Positions 41,301 to 52,608 of a stretch of DNA of 64,000 nucleotides are shown here, one piece after another. How positions within the stretch are numbered: position 1 is the first letter of the stretch; each line of letters begins with the position of its first letter. Source of the DNA: Elysia crispata (taxonomy: Eukaryota > Mollusca > Gastropoda > Plakobranchidae); NCBI GenBank assembly GCA_033675545.1, contig JAWDGP010006702.1:47501-111500 (forward strand), given 5' to 3'. Made by a program: the position numbers and the translations under genes. A model generated the notes under the pieces. That model was not told the origin of the DNA, did no database searches, and saw nothing but the letters and a program-made list of their open reading frames with translations.

Positions 41301-41858
41301 GCAGGGCCAATTCATCATCATTAGATCCAGTCCTTAAAAAAAAACAAGATCACACCTTAGGTTTACTATAGGTCATTTGTAGGGAACCACTGCCATAAAT
41401 ATTTTCACCCCAGTGTCTACAGGGACCTCACAAATAAGAGTCACACAGACTCAAGCACACACATACGATCCAATCATAGTTGATGAAGCACACTCATTTC
41501 AGTTACATTTCAACAATTTAAATGCAACTCGCAGCATTGTTCACAAAGCATTTTTTCACACAAAACCCATCTGTTAGAGAGACACTGCATCCCATACCTT
41601 AGACAACATACATTCGAGTTGGAGCTCCTGGGAGAGCAAGAAACAGAACTAAGCCATGAAGCAATTTCAAAATAAGAGCTTGAGAGAAAAGGGGCCTTTG
41701 GCATTCCAAACAAACTTAGACATATTAAAACACATTTCGTCAGCTCATTATTGCAAATTGCTCCAGCTCTTAGATGCGAAGACAACCGACCGATATATAT
41801 TTATTTTCATCCTGAACATTTATTTATTTATTTATTAATCCATCACGCCTGATTTATT

Positions 41859-41899
<41 letters not shown>

Positions 41900-43259
41900 T
41901 ACCCATTGCACCTGATTTATTAATTTATTCATTAAATAATTGCGACTATAATAAGAAATTACTCTTTATTTTCACATCATCCTGAAAAGGATGAATTGGA
42001 TTCCATTAGAAAATTGTAACCAATAAACTCTCAACATGAACATTTTGTAAATCTGTGCTAAATACCATAGTATAATTACACCCCAAGTACTGTTTACTGG
42101 TATAAATTTTAAACTTTTTGTGTCAACAGCCTAAATTTTGGTAAGTTTAATGTTGAATATATTGTCTATTACACATTTGAATTTTGAAAACTTTCATTGG
42201 AAGGTTTTTTTTATTATTAAAAGAGTTTATCAATTTTGTCATTAAGTTAACACTGTAGAAAAAGTGCCCTGTTTGCAAGTAATCTATACTAAAACTATAT
42301 ATCTCAGCTCTTTAGTTTTTTGTTCCTACAACACAGCTGCTTCTCTTCTTTGATATATAAACTGTTTATTTAGGTACAAATTAAGTTGGCAGAGTAGAAA
42401 ATAAAAAAAGATAATCATTAGTTTTAACTAACAGGCAAGTTGAGAGAGCAAGACTCTAGGCTCTGCTTTGACCCGGTCATCATCCGAGCTAGTGCAGCGA
42501 AAGTATCGTGGCTGAGACACCGTGGATTCCATGATTAGTTGAAATTAGTGTTAGACAATTTAACTCAACTCAAAGTTCCATTTCTTAGGCCAATATAGTT
42601 CTCAGTTGAGATGATTTTTGAGATAGGACAAGATAGTTCTATGTTTAAAATAAACATTAAGACAATTTTGCAATTTTCTGTGAAGGCAGAAATTTCGTTT
42701 TTCCAAGGAATTTTTTTTCTTGAAAATATTGAAATATTCAAAAAATCAATTTTATTTTGGTAAGAGTAAAGGCTATAAGCTGTAATTTGTCCGTATTGTT
42801 CTACTTGAACAATGAATCTAAAAAATGTATACTTTGTTCGCTTGAAACTATTTTTTTTTAATAGTTTACTGTTAATGTGGTATATAAACTGAATAAGATG
42901 AGGATAGAACTATAAAATTTTTGAATTGCATTAGGGAAAACAGTGACTGATTCAAGACAATTGGTTTATCCTCCCTCAATAGCAAGAATGTTCAAAATGG
43001 ATGGAAAACATTGAATGCTTGATCTGCATCAGTGGTATTGGTGTGTTTTTTTTTTTGTTTTTATTTTGTTTTTATATGTTTAGAACCATCAAAAATTTAA
43101 AACTCGTTCTTCCCATTTGTAAGCCACAATACTAATGATCTACATGAATTTTTTTTATAAATAACTATGCTATGGCATTATTATTTACTTCAGTATTTAA
43201 ATGCCAATTATTTATTTTAAGAGCTTGAACAGTTACAAAATTAAAAAGGAACAAAAAAA

Positions 43260-43260
<1 letters not shown>
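38360..43260. other. No gene recognised
   Basis: AT-rich non-coding DNA with (TATT)n near 41818-41838 and (TA)n at about 41862-41896. Small CpG-containing islands near 38400-38530, 39230-39425 and 40740-40880 may be old insertions (SINE- or MITE-like), but I could find neither ends nor second copies. The 91- and 102-codon minus frames at 41785-41510 and 38981-38673 are not convincing. Confidence 0.5.
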
Positions 43261-43262
<2 letters not shown>

Positions 43263-43303
<41 letters not shown>

Positions 43304-43341
43304 CCTTAAAAAAGAATGCCAAATATGTTGCCTTAAAAAAA
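43263..43341. repeat. (TA)n followed by a 27-bp tandem duplication
   Basis: A pure TA run to about 43299, then ATGTTGCCTTAAAAAAG at 43298 repeated at 43325 with 27-base spacing. Confidence 0.85.
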
Positions 43342-43399
43342 GTAAAATACCTCGCGTGACTCTTGAGGGTGTGTGGTAGTGGTACTAATAGTAGCGACC

Positions 43400-45450
43400 C
43401 GACACACTATAGGCACTATTAACAATCCTGCAAAAATTATGCAAAATTGGCTATATGCCTACTTCCTACTCCATAAAGTTTGTCTCTCTACTCTACAGGT
43501 TCGGTGTGATAAATTGTGAAATGTTTTGTGCGTGTATAAAAGTGTAAGTTGTCCGACAACGCCAGGAATTCATTTTATAATAATGGTGAACTTAGCGAAT
43601 TCCAACTAAGCTACCAGATATGACAAACTAATGAGTAATGTGGCTAGTGGTAAAGCACAACAGGTAAGTGTGCAGGAAATAAAAACTGTACTGATGTAAG
43701 TTTTTATCGTTTCTTTTATTGCAGTCGACAAAACTTAAGATTCAAAAAATAACTTGTCCAGTGAGAAACTTGAACCCAATTAAAACCAAGCTAAAAATAA
43801 GGACTAAAACCCAACTTTACAAAAAACTAAAACTGAAAACCCAACTTAAAAAAAAATCCAGTCAGTAGCTCTCATACAGCCGCTGAAAGAAAATTACAAA
43901 ACCACCGTGTAAAACACGCAATCTCATATAAATGCATACAGGTATACAAAATGTAAGTTTAGCGATTATCCACTCAACAAAGTGATGATCCAACATTACC
44001 CATCTAGTAAGATCATTACAACCGCTATCAAACTTTAATCATAGTCTGTACTCAAATCAGCGTACATTCCAATAACAAAATGCTTTACACTACCAACTTT
44101 ACATGTACATCATCCTTCGACAATAATTACGATTCAATTTTATATACCGCAACTACTGAAGTTTACATGTATTATTATTAAGCATGTCACGGTCTATGAA
44201 TCATATCATCACCGCACCGTAAGTTACGCCTATGAACAGATAGTATGGGCGACAACCGTCACGTTACCGTTATATTTCTGCTCTGATATTTTACATAAAC
44301 ATAGGGTACCTAGACCATTCTTTATATATCTATCGGATTAACTAAAGCTCTGTAATACAACTTTAAATCTATAGAACAGGTAACAAGCCATTACTCCTTG
44401 CTACCACTATTATACTTTGCGAATAATTACAAAAGTAGTAGTTCTATAAAAACTCATCAATTGTGCACAAAGGCTTAGATTTAATCTCTGGGATCAACAT
44501 TCAATACATATATATGGAACAACGATACAGGTGTTATACTCACTTCCAATATCAAAGCAATGGATGTGTAAATGTCACCATCAAAGGTTCAGGCAAACGT
44601 TTAACTTCAGACTCTCTCCCTTTCGTGTACGCGCAGCTCGGCCTCTCGAATCCAGATGAGGAGCTTCGAAAACTGCTCTACATATATAGGTTTTCCGAAC
44701 AAAGATTTTCTAAAGATCCCCGATCGGAGAGATAGGGGATCTTTCCTGTCTACTTTAATGAGTGAGGGGATACAAAATTAATTCGAAAGTACCGAATTTA
44801 CCTCGTAACATCGCTCAAACAGTGACAACCACGCTAGATAACAATCTTCTCAACTGGCAAAGACGATATCGTAGTAACCATATGTACAGCGAACAATCTT
44901 TCACTCGTGCAAATCTCAAACAATTCATGCATTATACGTTCTAAGGCAGACATAGAATCAAAGTAAACCTTATCGATGTCAAACATCGAAACTGAAACCA
45001 TGGGAGAGTCTCCTCCGATACAAAACTATCGTTTACAGGAAGTTCGAAGACATTTATCTCCTGTAACCGCGTCACTATTAGCGTCTGTGATATGTTAGCA
45101 CCTGTACCGAGACCACCACAGAGGCTAGCCCTACAATTAACAAACTGTGTCAAACGGCCATCAGTATAGAGGCGAACCTTCTCTAAGCCCACACCTACAC
45201 CTCGCCTCAAAGGATGCCGTGCGTAACAGCTCAGTGCCTAACTAGAATGCTTCTTTTGTTTGTCCGATCAGATCTCAGTTACTCTATCTGACAGCGTGCA
45301 GAACTTAAAGGTTTTCTCGCTCTCGAGAAGCACGAATGGATTACACCCTCATAGCATATCAGTTTCCCCTGACATGGTTGCGGCACCTGTTCTCTCAAAG
45401 GAATACCGATAGCAAGCAATCCTAAGAAAAAAGAATACAGAGTAAAAGTA
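43400..45450. other. CpG-richer block with a perfect hairpin, content unrecognised
   Basis: Compared with flanking DNA this block keeps many CpG dinucleotides (for example around 44220-44270, 44620-44660, 44700-44740 and 45120-45350) and is less AT-rich. Open frames at 44463-44735 (+) and 45210-44941 (-) have balanced amino-acid composition but no recognisable motifs. It could be a younger insertion, or an unmethylated promoter or first-exon region. Confidence 0.35.
44712..44744. repeat. Perfect 10-bp inverted repeat, 13-nt loop
   Basis: AAAGATCCCC at 44712-44721 is the exact reverse complement of GGGGATCTTT at 44735-44744. The inner GATC may extend local pairing. Confidence 0.85.
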
Positions 45451-45858
45451 CTTAAACTCGTCCGTTTACATATAAAAGGCAGCTTTGATTTCTTTCTCTG
45501 CTTTCTCCTCCAAAACCACTCACTTTACAATGATGAAGTTAACTGAATATTAATTTGTGAAGCTTAGTGTCCCACACAGTACAAAAAAATGAAGAAAAGT
45601 TATGCAAAAAATTGCTCTTAGTTCATAATATTTTGATTGTAACTAATTCATAAAAATTTTTTTTCAAATCTACTACGTCCTACCAAATAATATGATCTCG
45701 GTGATTTTCTATTTACAAAGCAAGTTATGCTTTCAATACAAATTTTTGTTTCGTAAATATAAATTTATATATATATATATATAAATTCATGGTATTTTAC
45801 TTTGATGGATGGAAAAAACTGGAAAAATTAAAAAATGAAATGAAATTTTACTTACTCT

Positions 45859-45926
45859 AAGGCAAAGACTGCTGCCCTAATTGCCTACGGCAAAAAGGGC
45901 AGTAAGTAAGTAAGGAAGGCAAAGAC
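45859..45926 (+). mobile_element. Micro-retroposon copy 3: 3' hairpin + (TAAG)n only, with TSD
   Basis: A 46-bp insertion (45870-45915) is flanked by perfect 11-bp repeats AAGGCAAAGAC (45859-45869 and 45916-45926). The insert is T, G, the 31-nt hairpin at 45872-45902 and a TAAGTAAGTAAGG tail. The hairpin is identical to the other two copies. Independent target-site duplications show three separate insertion events. Confidence 0.85.
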
Positions 45927-48404
45927 AAAAGCATCATGAAAAACATGGAAGATCTCCCCACCATATAAAGAATGTCTTCATTACAATGTAAGAATTTCAC
46001 TGTCTCAAGGTTCTGTATGAATATTTTAAAACTGAACTATGAGTGGTTCTGGGGGAGATATAGGCATATAACAGTAGAAAAGTTGTTTCATAAGTAAAAC
46101 AAGAAAAAATAATTTTAATTATATTTCTAAGTTCTTTTTTATAGTTGTACCTTTCAGCCTTGTGGTCAAGAGATTGAAGTTTTATCTTCAGTTACATCAC
46201 GCATTGCCATTGAAGTGGATCAAGAAAAAATTCTCTTTTAGGAAGGTAGCACTTTTCCAGGGCTGGTAAGTCAACATGATTTAAAGTCTAGTCCTTTTTA
46301 ACATTCGCTGCCTTGCTATAAATCGCTTCTTTTGTAAACTAAATGGCTTCCCTTATTTTTATTTCACTTTACTTTTTAGTGCCATTTGCAGAAAAAGTTG
46401 AGTCCTCCTTTATGCAAAATTAAGCATTGCAGTGAGATATTAGAGCCAAGCTAGGTGCATTCCATTTAGTCTAACCAGCCTCAAGGTTCCTTTTAGACTT
46501 ATTTTATAAATGTTAAGGTTTTTTTTTCTTCTTTTGTTTGCTTAATGTAAAAAAGATAAGGGCCACCAGATTTTATTTTACAATTCTGGTTCCCCAAGTC
46601 TATAAAATATTGATGAGTTTCTCTCTTGCTGGAGTTACGACAGATCACTAATCTTGTAAGAATTTACAAAAAATAAGCAGAAACTCTGGCTGTTCAACGA
46701 AAAAACATGCTTAACAGTGTGAAGGCTTTACAAAGGGTGTCAGAATGGCAGGACCCGTCTTTAAGAAGATAACTGTATTTTAGATATATGTGGCTAATTT
46801 GAAGTTTACACATTGCATTTTCTTTATGGTTGAACATTTTGAATCAGCTCAGGATTCTTTTTCATGAAAAGACAGCTTATCTTTTTTATCTTGACCATTC
46901 AAAACATTCCTGCCAGATAAAATCTATAACAGTTTGTTTACATGCAATGTGTGAAACTGATTCCGTACATTGAACCATTTTTTCATGCCACCTCTAATAT
47001 TGTTCACTTCATAAATGGTCACATTAAGCACTGTCAAAAATTTAAAACCAATATCAAACAATAATTCTGTGTAAAAGACCTTGTCAGATCTATGCCAGTT
47101 ACTTACCTCCTATTTGGCTGCCCTTCCCCCCCTCAATACCATTGCAGTGTGGTGATTCTTTGTACTTGAAAATATTTTACATTGGTTAAGATGCAAATTT
47201 TTTCAATCAATCAGGCACAGGGACATAAGTATATCTGCATCAGCACATCCTTTATTAAAGCATTGGTCATTTTGTTGCTGGAAATTTAGCAAATAATTTG
47301 AACAATTTGAAAACTGTCATCATTTGTTTCTTGGCCAATTTCTAACATTGTTTAGAATATTTTCAATTAATAGGAGCTAGTGACACTGAAAAGAACAGCA
47401 ACAGTGTAGCAAGAAACAGCAATAACAATAGAGTCAATAAGAAAAACTACACATAGAATCATAATACTCTTGGTGTTGGTAGGGTGATTATAATAACTAT
47501 GCTATCACTAAATGAAGCAACAAAGACAAGTTAATGCTTTAAGGTGCATCACCGACAGACAAAACCACACCTTACACATCAGCTGAAGTCTTTAAACATT
47601 AATTTACATGTCACTGTTAAGTGATAGCTTAGTTTATCAAAGTTTCAAGAATATGTCGTGTTGTGCCAAAGCTCTGAAGGACTTAGCTGTTAAGGTTACT
47701 TCTTCATACAGTCATTCTAATGAACTGACTCCCTGTCGATCAAAGAATTATCTCAAGTTTCCATAAAAAGCCACAGGATCTCAGAATCATAGATGTTCCC
47801 AAGTCCACAGAGGTCAAGTTTAGGTGAGGTCAAATGCACTAGATGGCCAGCTGGACATAAACAAAATAGTTATGACTGGCGAAATGTAATAACTACGTAC
47901 ATGTAGTTTTTTTTTTCTTTCTTTTTTTTTTTAAATTCATATTAAACAGAAAAGTGTCTCAACTAAAAGTCTAATGGCTGTCAATGACAGGGGCGGATGC
48001 TTGATTTGCACCGCTAAACTAAGGCTATAAAAATACTAGACATAAGTGCCACCAAGAAGCTGTCAGTTGTCTATACTGTTCATGCTACTGGTTTTCTTAC
48101 GTTTAAACTATTCTCGTATTCTAACAAAAAATTTGTTGATGTTTTTTTTATTTTGAAGTCTTGTAAAATTTTCAAGGTTCTTTAATAAAGTTTTACAATT
48201 GTTAAAACTTTTACTTAAGAATAGCAATCTGGGTAATATTAGAGTAGAACAAAATTTTTTTTGGATTGAATAACACACATACACACCAATCTTAGCATAA
48301 TTATGCTATTTTAAAACTTTTTTTTTTCTCTTCAATGTTTTTAAGGTCATCATTCTCTTAAATCTTAATTGATAATACTTTTGTTCTCTTCTCCTTTTTG
48401 CCAG
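45927..48404. other. Probable intron or intergenic DNA upstream of the exon at 48405
   Basis: AT-rich, no long frame. An interval at about 46146-46267 is open between a TATAG acceptor-like site and a TG/GTAAG donor-like site, but has no recognisable product. If the 48405 exon is real, part of this stretch is its intron. Confidence 0.35.
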
Positions 48405-48499
48405 TTGAAAAGATGAAAATTCCAAGTTTCATCAAAGACAGAGCATTTATTGTGGCAGACTTAGCCAAGCGCACCCTCCATGTGATCAATCCCAGTTGA
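48405..48499 (+). CDS. Candidate terminal coding exon, gene unknown
   Basis: A textbook acceptor (CTTCTCCTTTTTGCCAG, ending 48404) precedes a short open stretch reading EKMKIPSFIKDRAFIVADL then AKRTLHVINPS, ended by TGA at 48497-48499. An AATAAA follows only 11 bases later at 48510-48515. The acceptor, compact frame and poly(A) signal fit the last exon of a plus-strand gene whose other exons I could not locate. The FIVADLAKRTLHVIN pattern resembles a closing beta-propeller strand such as those of NHL repeats, but that is a weak guess. Confidence 0.4.
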
Positions 48500-48509
48500 T
48501 GTCTGGGTT

Positions 48510-48515
48510 AATAAA
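48510..48515 (+). promoter_or_regulatory. Poly(A) signal AATAAA
   Basis: Canonical hexamer 11 bases after the TGA of the candidate terminal exon. The very short UTR is unusual but possible. Confidence 0.35.
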
Positions 48516-48519
48516 CTCT

Positions 48520-49608
48520 GGACCTATCCTGGTGGTGTCACAATGATAGAGTGCATGCCATAGCATCCCAGTCAGTGAACTGATATGCAACACGGTAAAA
48601 AGCTGTAACAATCAATAAAACTTTGATTTAAAAGAAATTTAACTCCAATGAAACCAAACCACAACAAGGTATTCAAAGGTTTGGATTATAAGCCATGCAT
48701 TTTACCATGGTATTCCTCGGGTGGAAAACTTAAAAAAAAAAGAGAAACAAAAAAGGTTAGATGTATCTTTTAATATTTCATTAATAATCGGGTTGACAAA
48801 AAGTATTCATTGCTGCAATATATCAACTGCATACTCATGATATTTTGGAAAAGGGGAATTTTATATAAACACAAAAGTTCTTTAGATGCTTATGGTTAAA
48901 AGCAAATAGATAATTGTTAGACTGTGACAGCACCATGTTTTCCATAACTATAATTTCCAGGCCAAAAAAAGCGCATTGGCTGAATGCCATGCCCTTTTCA
49001 AGTTTGTCATTGTTTTGGGGATAGAAGACTTCTTATGAAAATGTGTAATCTACTCCAACAAATGTATGTATACAATCTTGGGATAGAGAAGTAATCATGA
49101 AATGCTCTACCTATATCACATTTAATTTTTGTCACCAGATAAATGTTTCGTAGGCTTTTGGGTTTTGCGTAGTGATGTATAGTATGTAATATATATGTAA
49201 CTAACAGGCCTGTTTCAGAGGTATAAATGTTAGTAAGAGAGCAAGCAGCTGACAATAGTCAAAAATCAAACAAGAGAGGTAAGAAAAGTTGTGGTCGAAG
49301 AAAGGAAAGAAATCATGTTTCTGAAAATATGTCTGGAAAAAAAAAAGATTTTATATCATGCATTTATCAAGGGAAAACTGTCAAAGTGCATTATGAAGGC
49401 ACACAGACACTTAAAAAATTTGAGAGATTTTGTTCATGGACATAAAAAGAACTATTGTTGTTTAGATTCACATAATTTTCTTATGGTGAACACTAATTGT
49501 TTGAGTAGGTACAATTGGATAACACGGTATATCAAGTGCAAGACTAAAAACATTGAATAGAGCTATTATTACTGTTCATACAAGTTTTTTTTATTGGTAT
49601 TCAGTCCA

Positions 49609-49684
<76 letters not shown>

Positions 49685-50853
49685 TACTATTATTATTTTT
49701 TTTCTTTTAAGTTTTTTTTTAATTATCATTGTTGTTTGTGTTTCGTTTTTTGTTGTCTTAATTTTTTTGTTTGAAAAGGAAATTGGCCATCTTAATAAAA
49801 AAAATTTTAAACTCTTCATACCGCTTTTCTTTTCAGATTCCCTAGTAAAGTAAGCAACCAGACAACCAAAATCATTATTTTACAGCAATTTCTTTATTGA
49901 TGATCGGAAAAAGTCAGACGTTTCTGATTGTGTAATAGCAAAAAGGTAACGGTAACCATAAGTTTTATAGGGCAGTCTGTGTTTTTCTTATTCTATGGTA
50001 GTAGATTTGCCTGCCTCGCGCAAAACAAGAATTAACGTATTAACACGCAATGGGTTTCAGAATTATCAGTTCTTATCTCTTTCCTTCAAAACTAAAAAAA
50101 CATACAGTGATTAATAAACTTGTCATGGCATACCATCACCTCTGCATTCACTTGTCGTAAACACCATCCCCTTCCAGCCATCCAGGCTCTTGCCCATTCA
50201 ACTTACCAGCTATTGATATGTCTATTTGAAGAAACATATCTATGAAACTTTCAACACAAGTACTTTCTGCTAATTAACTTTATGTTATTTAAAAGGGTCT
50301 TAATCCCCTTTTGTGAAGGATTATATAATCAAGGTTGGCACTTATGATTAACCAAATTTGATACATACAATCAACTGAAAAGTAAATACCTTTTTGAACC
50401 AAAAAGATATCGCAGAAAATATAAGAACTTTAGGGACTACCAAAATTGTTCGGTAGTTGTTAGTCTTTTTATATATATATATTTGATGATGTACATGTAT
50501 TATCAAATTTATGAATGATTTCACTATTTAACCTAATTAGCCAACAGTGGAAGCTAACCTGGCAGGGAAATGTGTTGGACAACCACCAAGAAGCAAAACA
50601 TACTGCAGTCACATTACCAAAAAGAAGATGCAGCAGAAAAATTATATTGGACTTTGCAGTTTTTACATAGAAGCAGAAAAGAAAGTAGGAGTTGAAGAGA
50701 TAGAGTGAGTAAGAGAGAGATAGAGGGAGACAGACAGACAGAGAGAAATATGTCTAGAGGAAAAGGAAGACATTATGTATTTTTGTGTATGCTAATTTAT
50801 TTCATCATTGCATAGTTAATTATTTACTTACTTATCCTCACTTTATCTCACAG
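48520..50853. other. No gene recognised; includes (TTA)n
   Basis: AT-rich DNA with a (TTA)n microsatellite at about 49612-49690. Two overlapping plus-strand frames at 49227-49560 are Lys-rich and resemble nothing I know. Confidence 0.5.
49612..49690. repeat. (TTA)n microsatellite
   Basis: About 25 TTA units with one TAC interruption near the end. Confidence 0.95.
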
Positions 50854-51816
50854 GCCATCATGAGTGCAAAATTTGGAGTGGAGGACCTGAAGCAGAAGAG
50901 AGTGGATCTCACTGGAGGGATTGTAAGAAAACCCCCAGGGTATGAAGAATTCATCTCAGCTAAAGATTTCTAAGACAGTTACTTGTCAAGAGTACACACT
51001 GACAAACACTGTGATAGGCTTAGAGCAATGATAGAACATACAATGAGACTAAGAGTAAGACTTTGTAAGAGTATACTGAAAAAGTCCAGGGAGACCAGAT
51101 GATGAACGATTTTCTGATGTCGAGGAATGAAGAGATCCTGCATGGGTACTGGCTTTATTGCATGTGTCATTGATCCCATGTCTAACGAGCCTTGTCTTTG
51201 TGTTGAATGTAATGGGGCGATAACCAGAAAGTTGTGGAGATTTGAGTTACCGACAGCTCACCATGTTGTGTATTACACAGAGGAAGCGAAGTCAACAAGA
51301 ATCGATCTGTTCTATGATGATGACAGTTAAAAGTTTGATGGTAGAATGAAGACTGTGACAGACTTGGAAATGGTAAGGATTGATCCTGGCAAGGATTTGT
51401 ATTTCATGATGTGTGTGACATATGATGAAGCTTTGCGTGAGAGGATCAAGTTGCTCTACAGTTCTTGTTGGAATGGGTTAGTAAAACCTCTTTATCTATC
51501 TGGTAAAGACTTACTACTGTCTTGTATAGGAGATCGCTGCCCTATACTGATTGTCTCACACCCACGGTCAACTAAGAAGATAATAGTGGTTCAAGAGGAT
51601 GTTGCACAACCCTCTTTTGTAGACTATAACACGGCTACATGCCTGGAGCACCAGGTTTTTTCGTTTTACTTAGACCCAGACGACTGGCATTATGACTTGT
51701 TGTTCCCACTTATTCACAGCAAAAACTCCACCTCAACTTCTACACAACACCAGGACCAATTCAACATCCTTCCAAGACTTTCTAAGGAACTTCAGGGACA
51801 AGAAACTAAACCTTAA
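50854..51816 (+). pseudogene. Decayed member of a molluscan trypsin-like uncharacterised family
   Basis: After a CTCACAG acceptor (ends 50853), ATG at 50860 opens MSAKFGVEDLKQKRVDLTGG and PPGYEEFISAKDF. TAA at 50971 interrupts, but the frame then continues as DSYLSRVHTDKHCDRLRAMI and a TMRLRV stretch. Later pieces are CLCVECNGAI with LPTAHHVVYY and DLFYDDDS (51127-51330), then RIDPGKDLYFMMCVTYDEAL and CPILIVSHPRSTKK (51346-51816). I recognise the order as that of a large family in bivalves and gastropods: VDL..G...P.GYE.F.SA.DF, a CPCPEC knuckle, TA.HVV, FYD, D.....CVTHD, IVSHPHG, TCPGSSGAPV. HVV, the CVTHD-linked Asp and GSSG look like the His, Asp and Ser regions of a trypsin fold. Here the serine motif is lost (TATCLEHQ, with PGAPG in another frame) and there are further stops and at least two frame changes. 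A dead copy. Confidence 0.65.
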
Positions 51817-52021
51817 CAACTCAACTACGGCAACACATGGTTTTTGTTGTAAACTCAAGAACTTTTTACTGATTCTTTCGTGGAAAAAGAAAAGTTTTGC
51901 CTTATTTTATTGTTGCTTTCATTGTTATCTACATTAAGTTTATCAGATTTGTACGATTCTAGATGAAAGAGAGAAAGAAAGAGTGAGAGAGACGCACACA
52001 CATATATTTATGTTTGTGTGT

Positions 52022-52059
52022 ATAAATATATTATATATATATACACACACACATATATG

Positions 52060-52130
<71 letters not shown>
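52022..52130. repeat. (TA)n-(CA)n microsatellite
   Basis: Mixed TA and CA runs; the final (CA)n ends directly at the first base of the MITE that begins at 52131. Confidence 0.95.
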
Positions 52131-52134
<4 letters not shown>

Positions 52135-52606
52135 GGAAACCTCAAAAACCGAAGTCTGATTATTTGAATTTCTCATAAACCGAATTTTGCAAGATGATAG
52201 TTTTTTTTTTCTCTTTGGCTTTGTTAGAACCGGACTCGTATTTCGAAGTATTTCTGATTTGATTCTCTTAATTCGAAGTCGATACCACCTCATAAGCATC
52301 ACAAAAGTGCTACATGCATCTCTCTCAAGCAGCAAGCCATGTCAATCACTGCCCAAGAAAGGCTGATCAGTGCGCTAACAAATCAAGAAGGGAGCAGATG
52401 CATTAACAATTAAGTGTCAGTAGCAAATCTGTACTGATACTGATAACAACGCGGGACAGGGGAAGGGGAGGGTTGCTCGTTGTAGGCTCAGTACACACTC
52501 ACTCAATGAGTCTTAGCCTCAGTTATACCCATTTTTGTCATTCGAATACTCTTAATTCGAAGATTTAATCCATTCCCATACAATTCGAATTATGAGGTTT
52601 CCATTG
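52131..52606. mobile_element. pogo/Tigger-like MITE, copy 1 (476 bp)
   Basis: It begins CAGTGGAAACCTCAAAAACC and ends with GAGGTTTCCATTG, imperfect terminal inverted repeats of the CAGTGGAAACCTC type known from the pogo/Tigger branch of Tc1/mariner. TA follows on the right; the expected TA on the left is replaced by CA from the adjoining microsatellite. The inside carries no transposase, only AT/CG-mixed sequence with TTCGAA-like sub-terminal repeats (AATTCGAA-type strings at both ends). A second copy lies at 56789-57259. Non-autonomous. Confidence 0.8.
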
Positions 52607-52608
52607 TA

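Noticed and set aside
46146-46267. Open interval between acceptor-like TATAG and donor-like TG/GTAAG
   Set aside because: The splice signals are weak and the product resembles nothing; kept only as a note in the flanking region.
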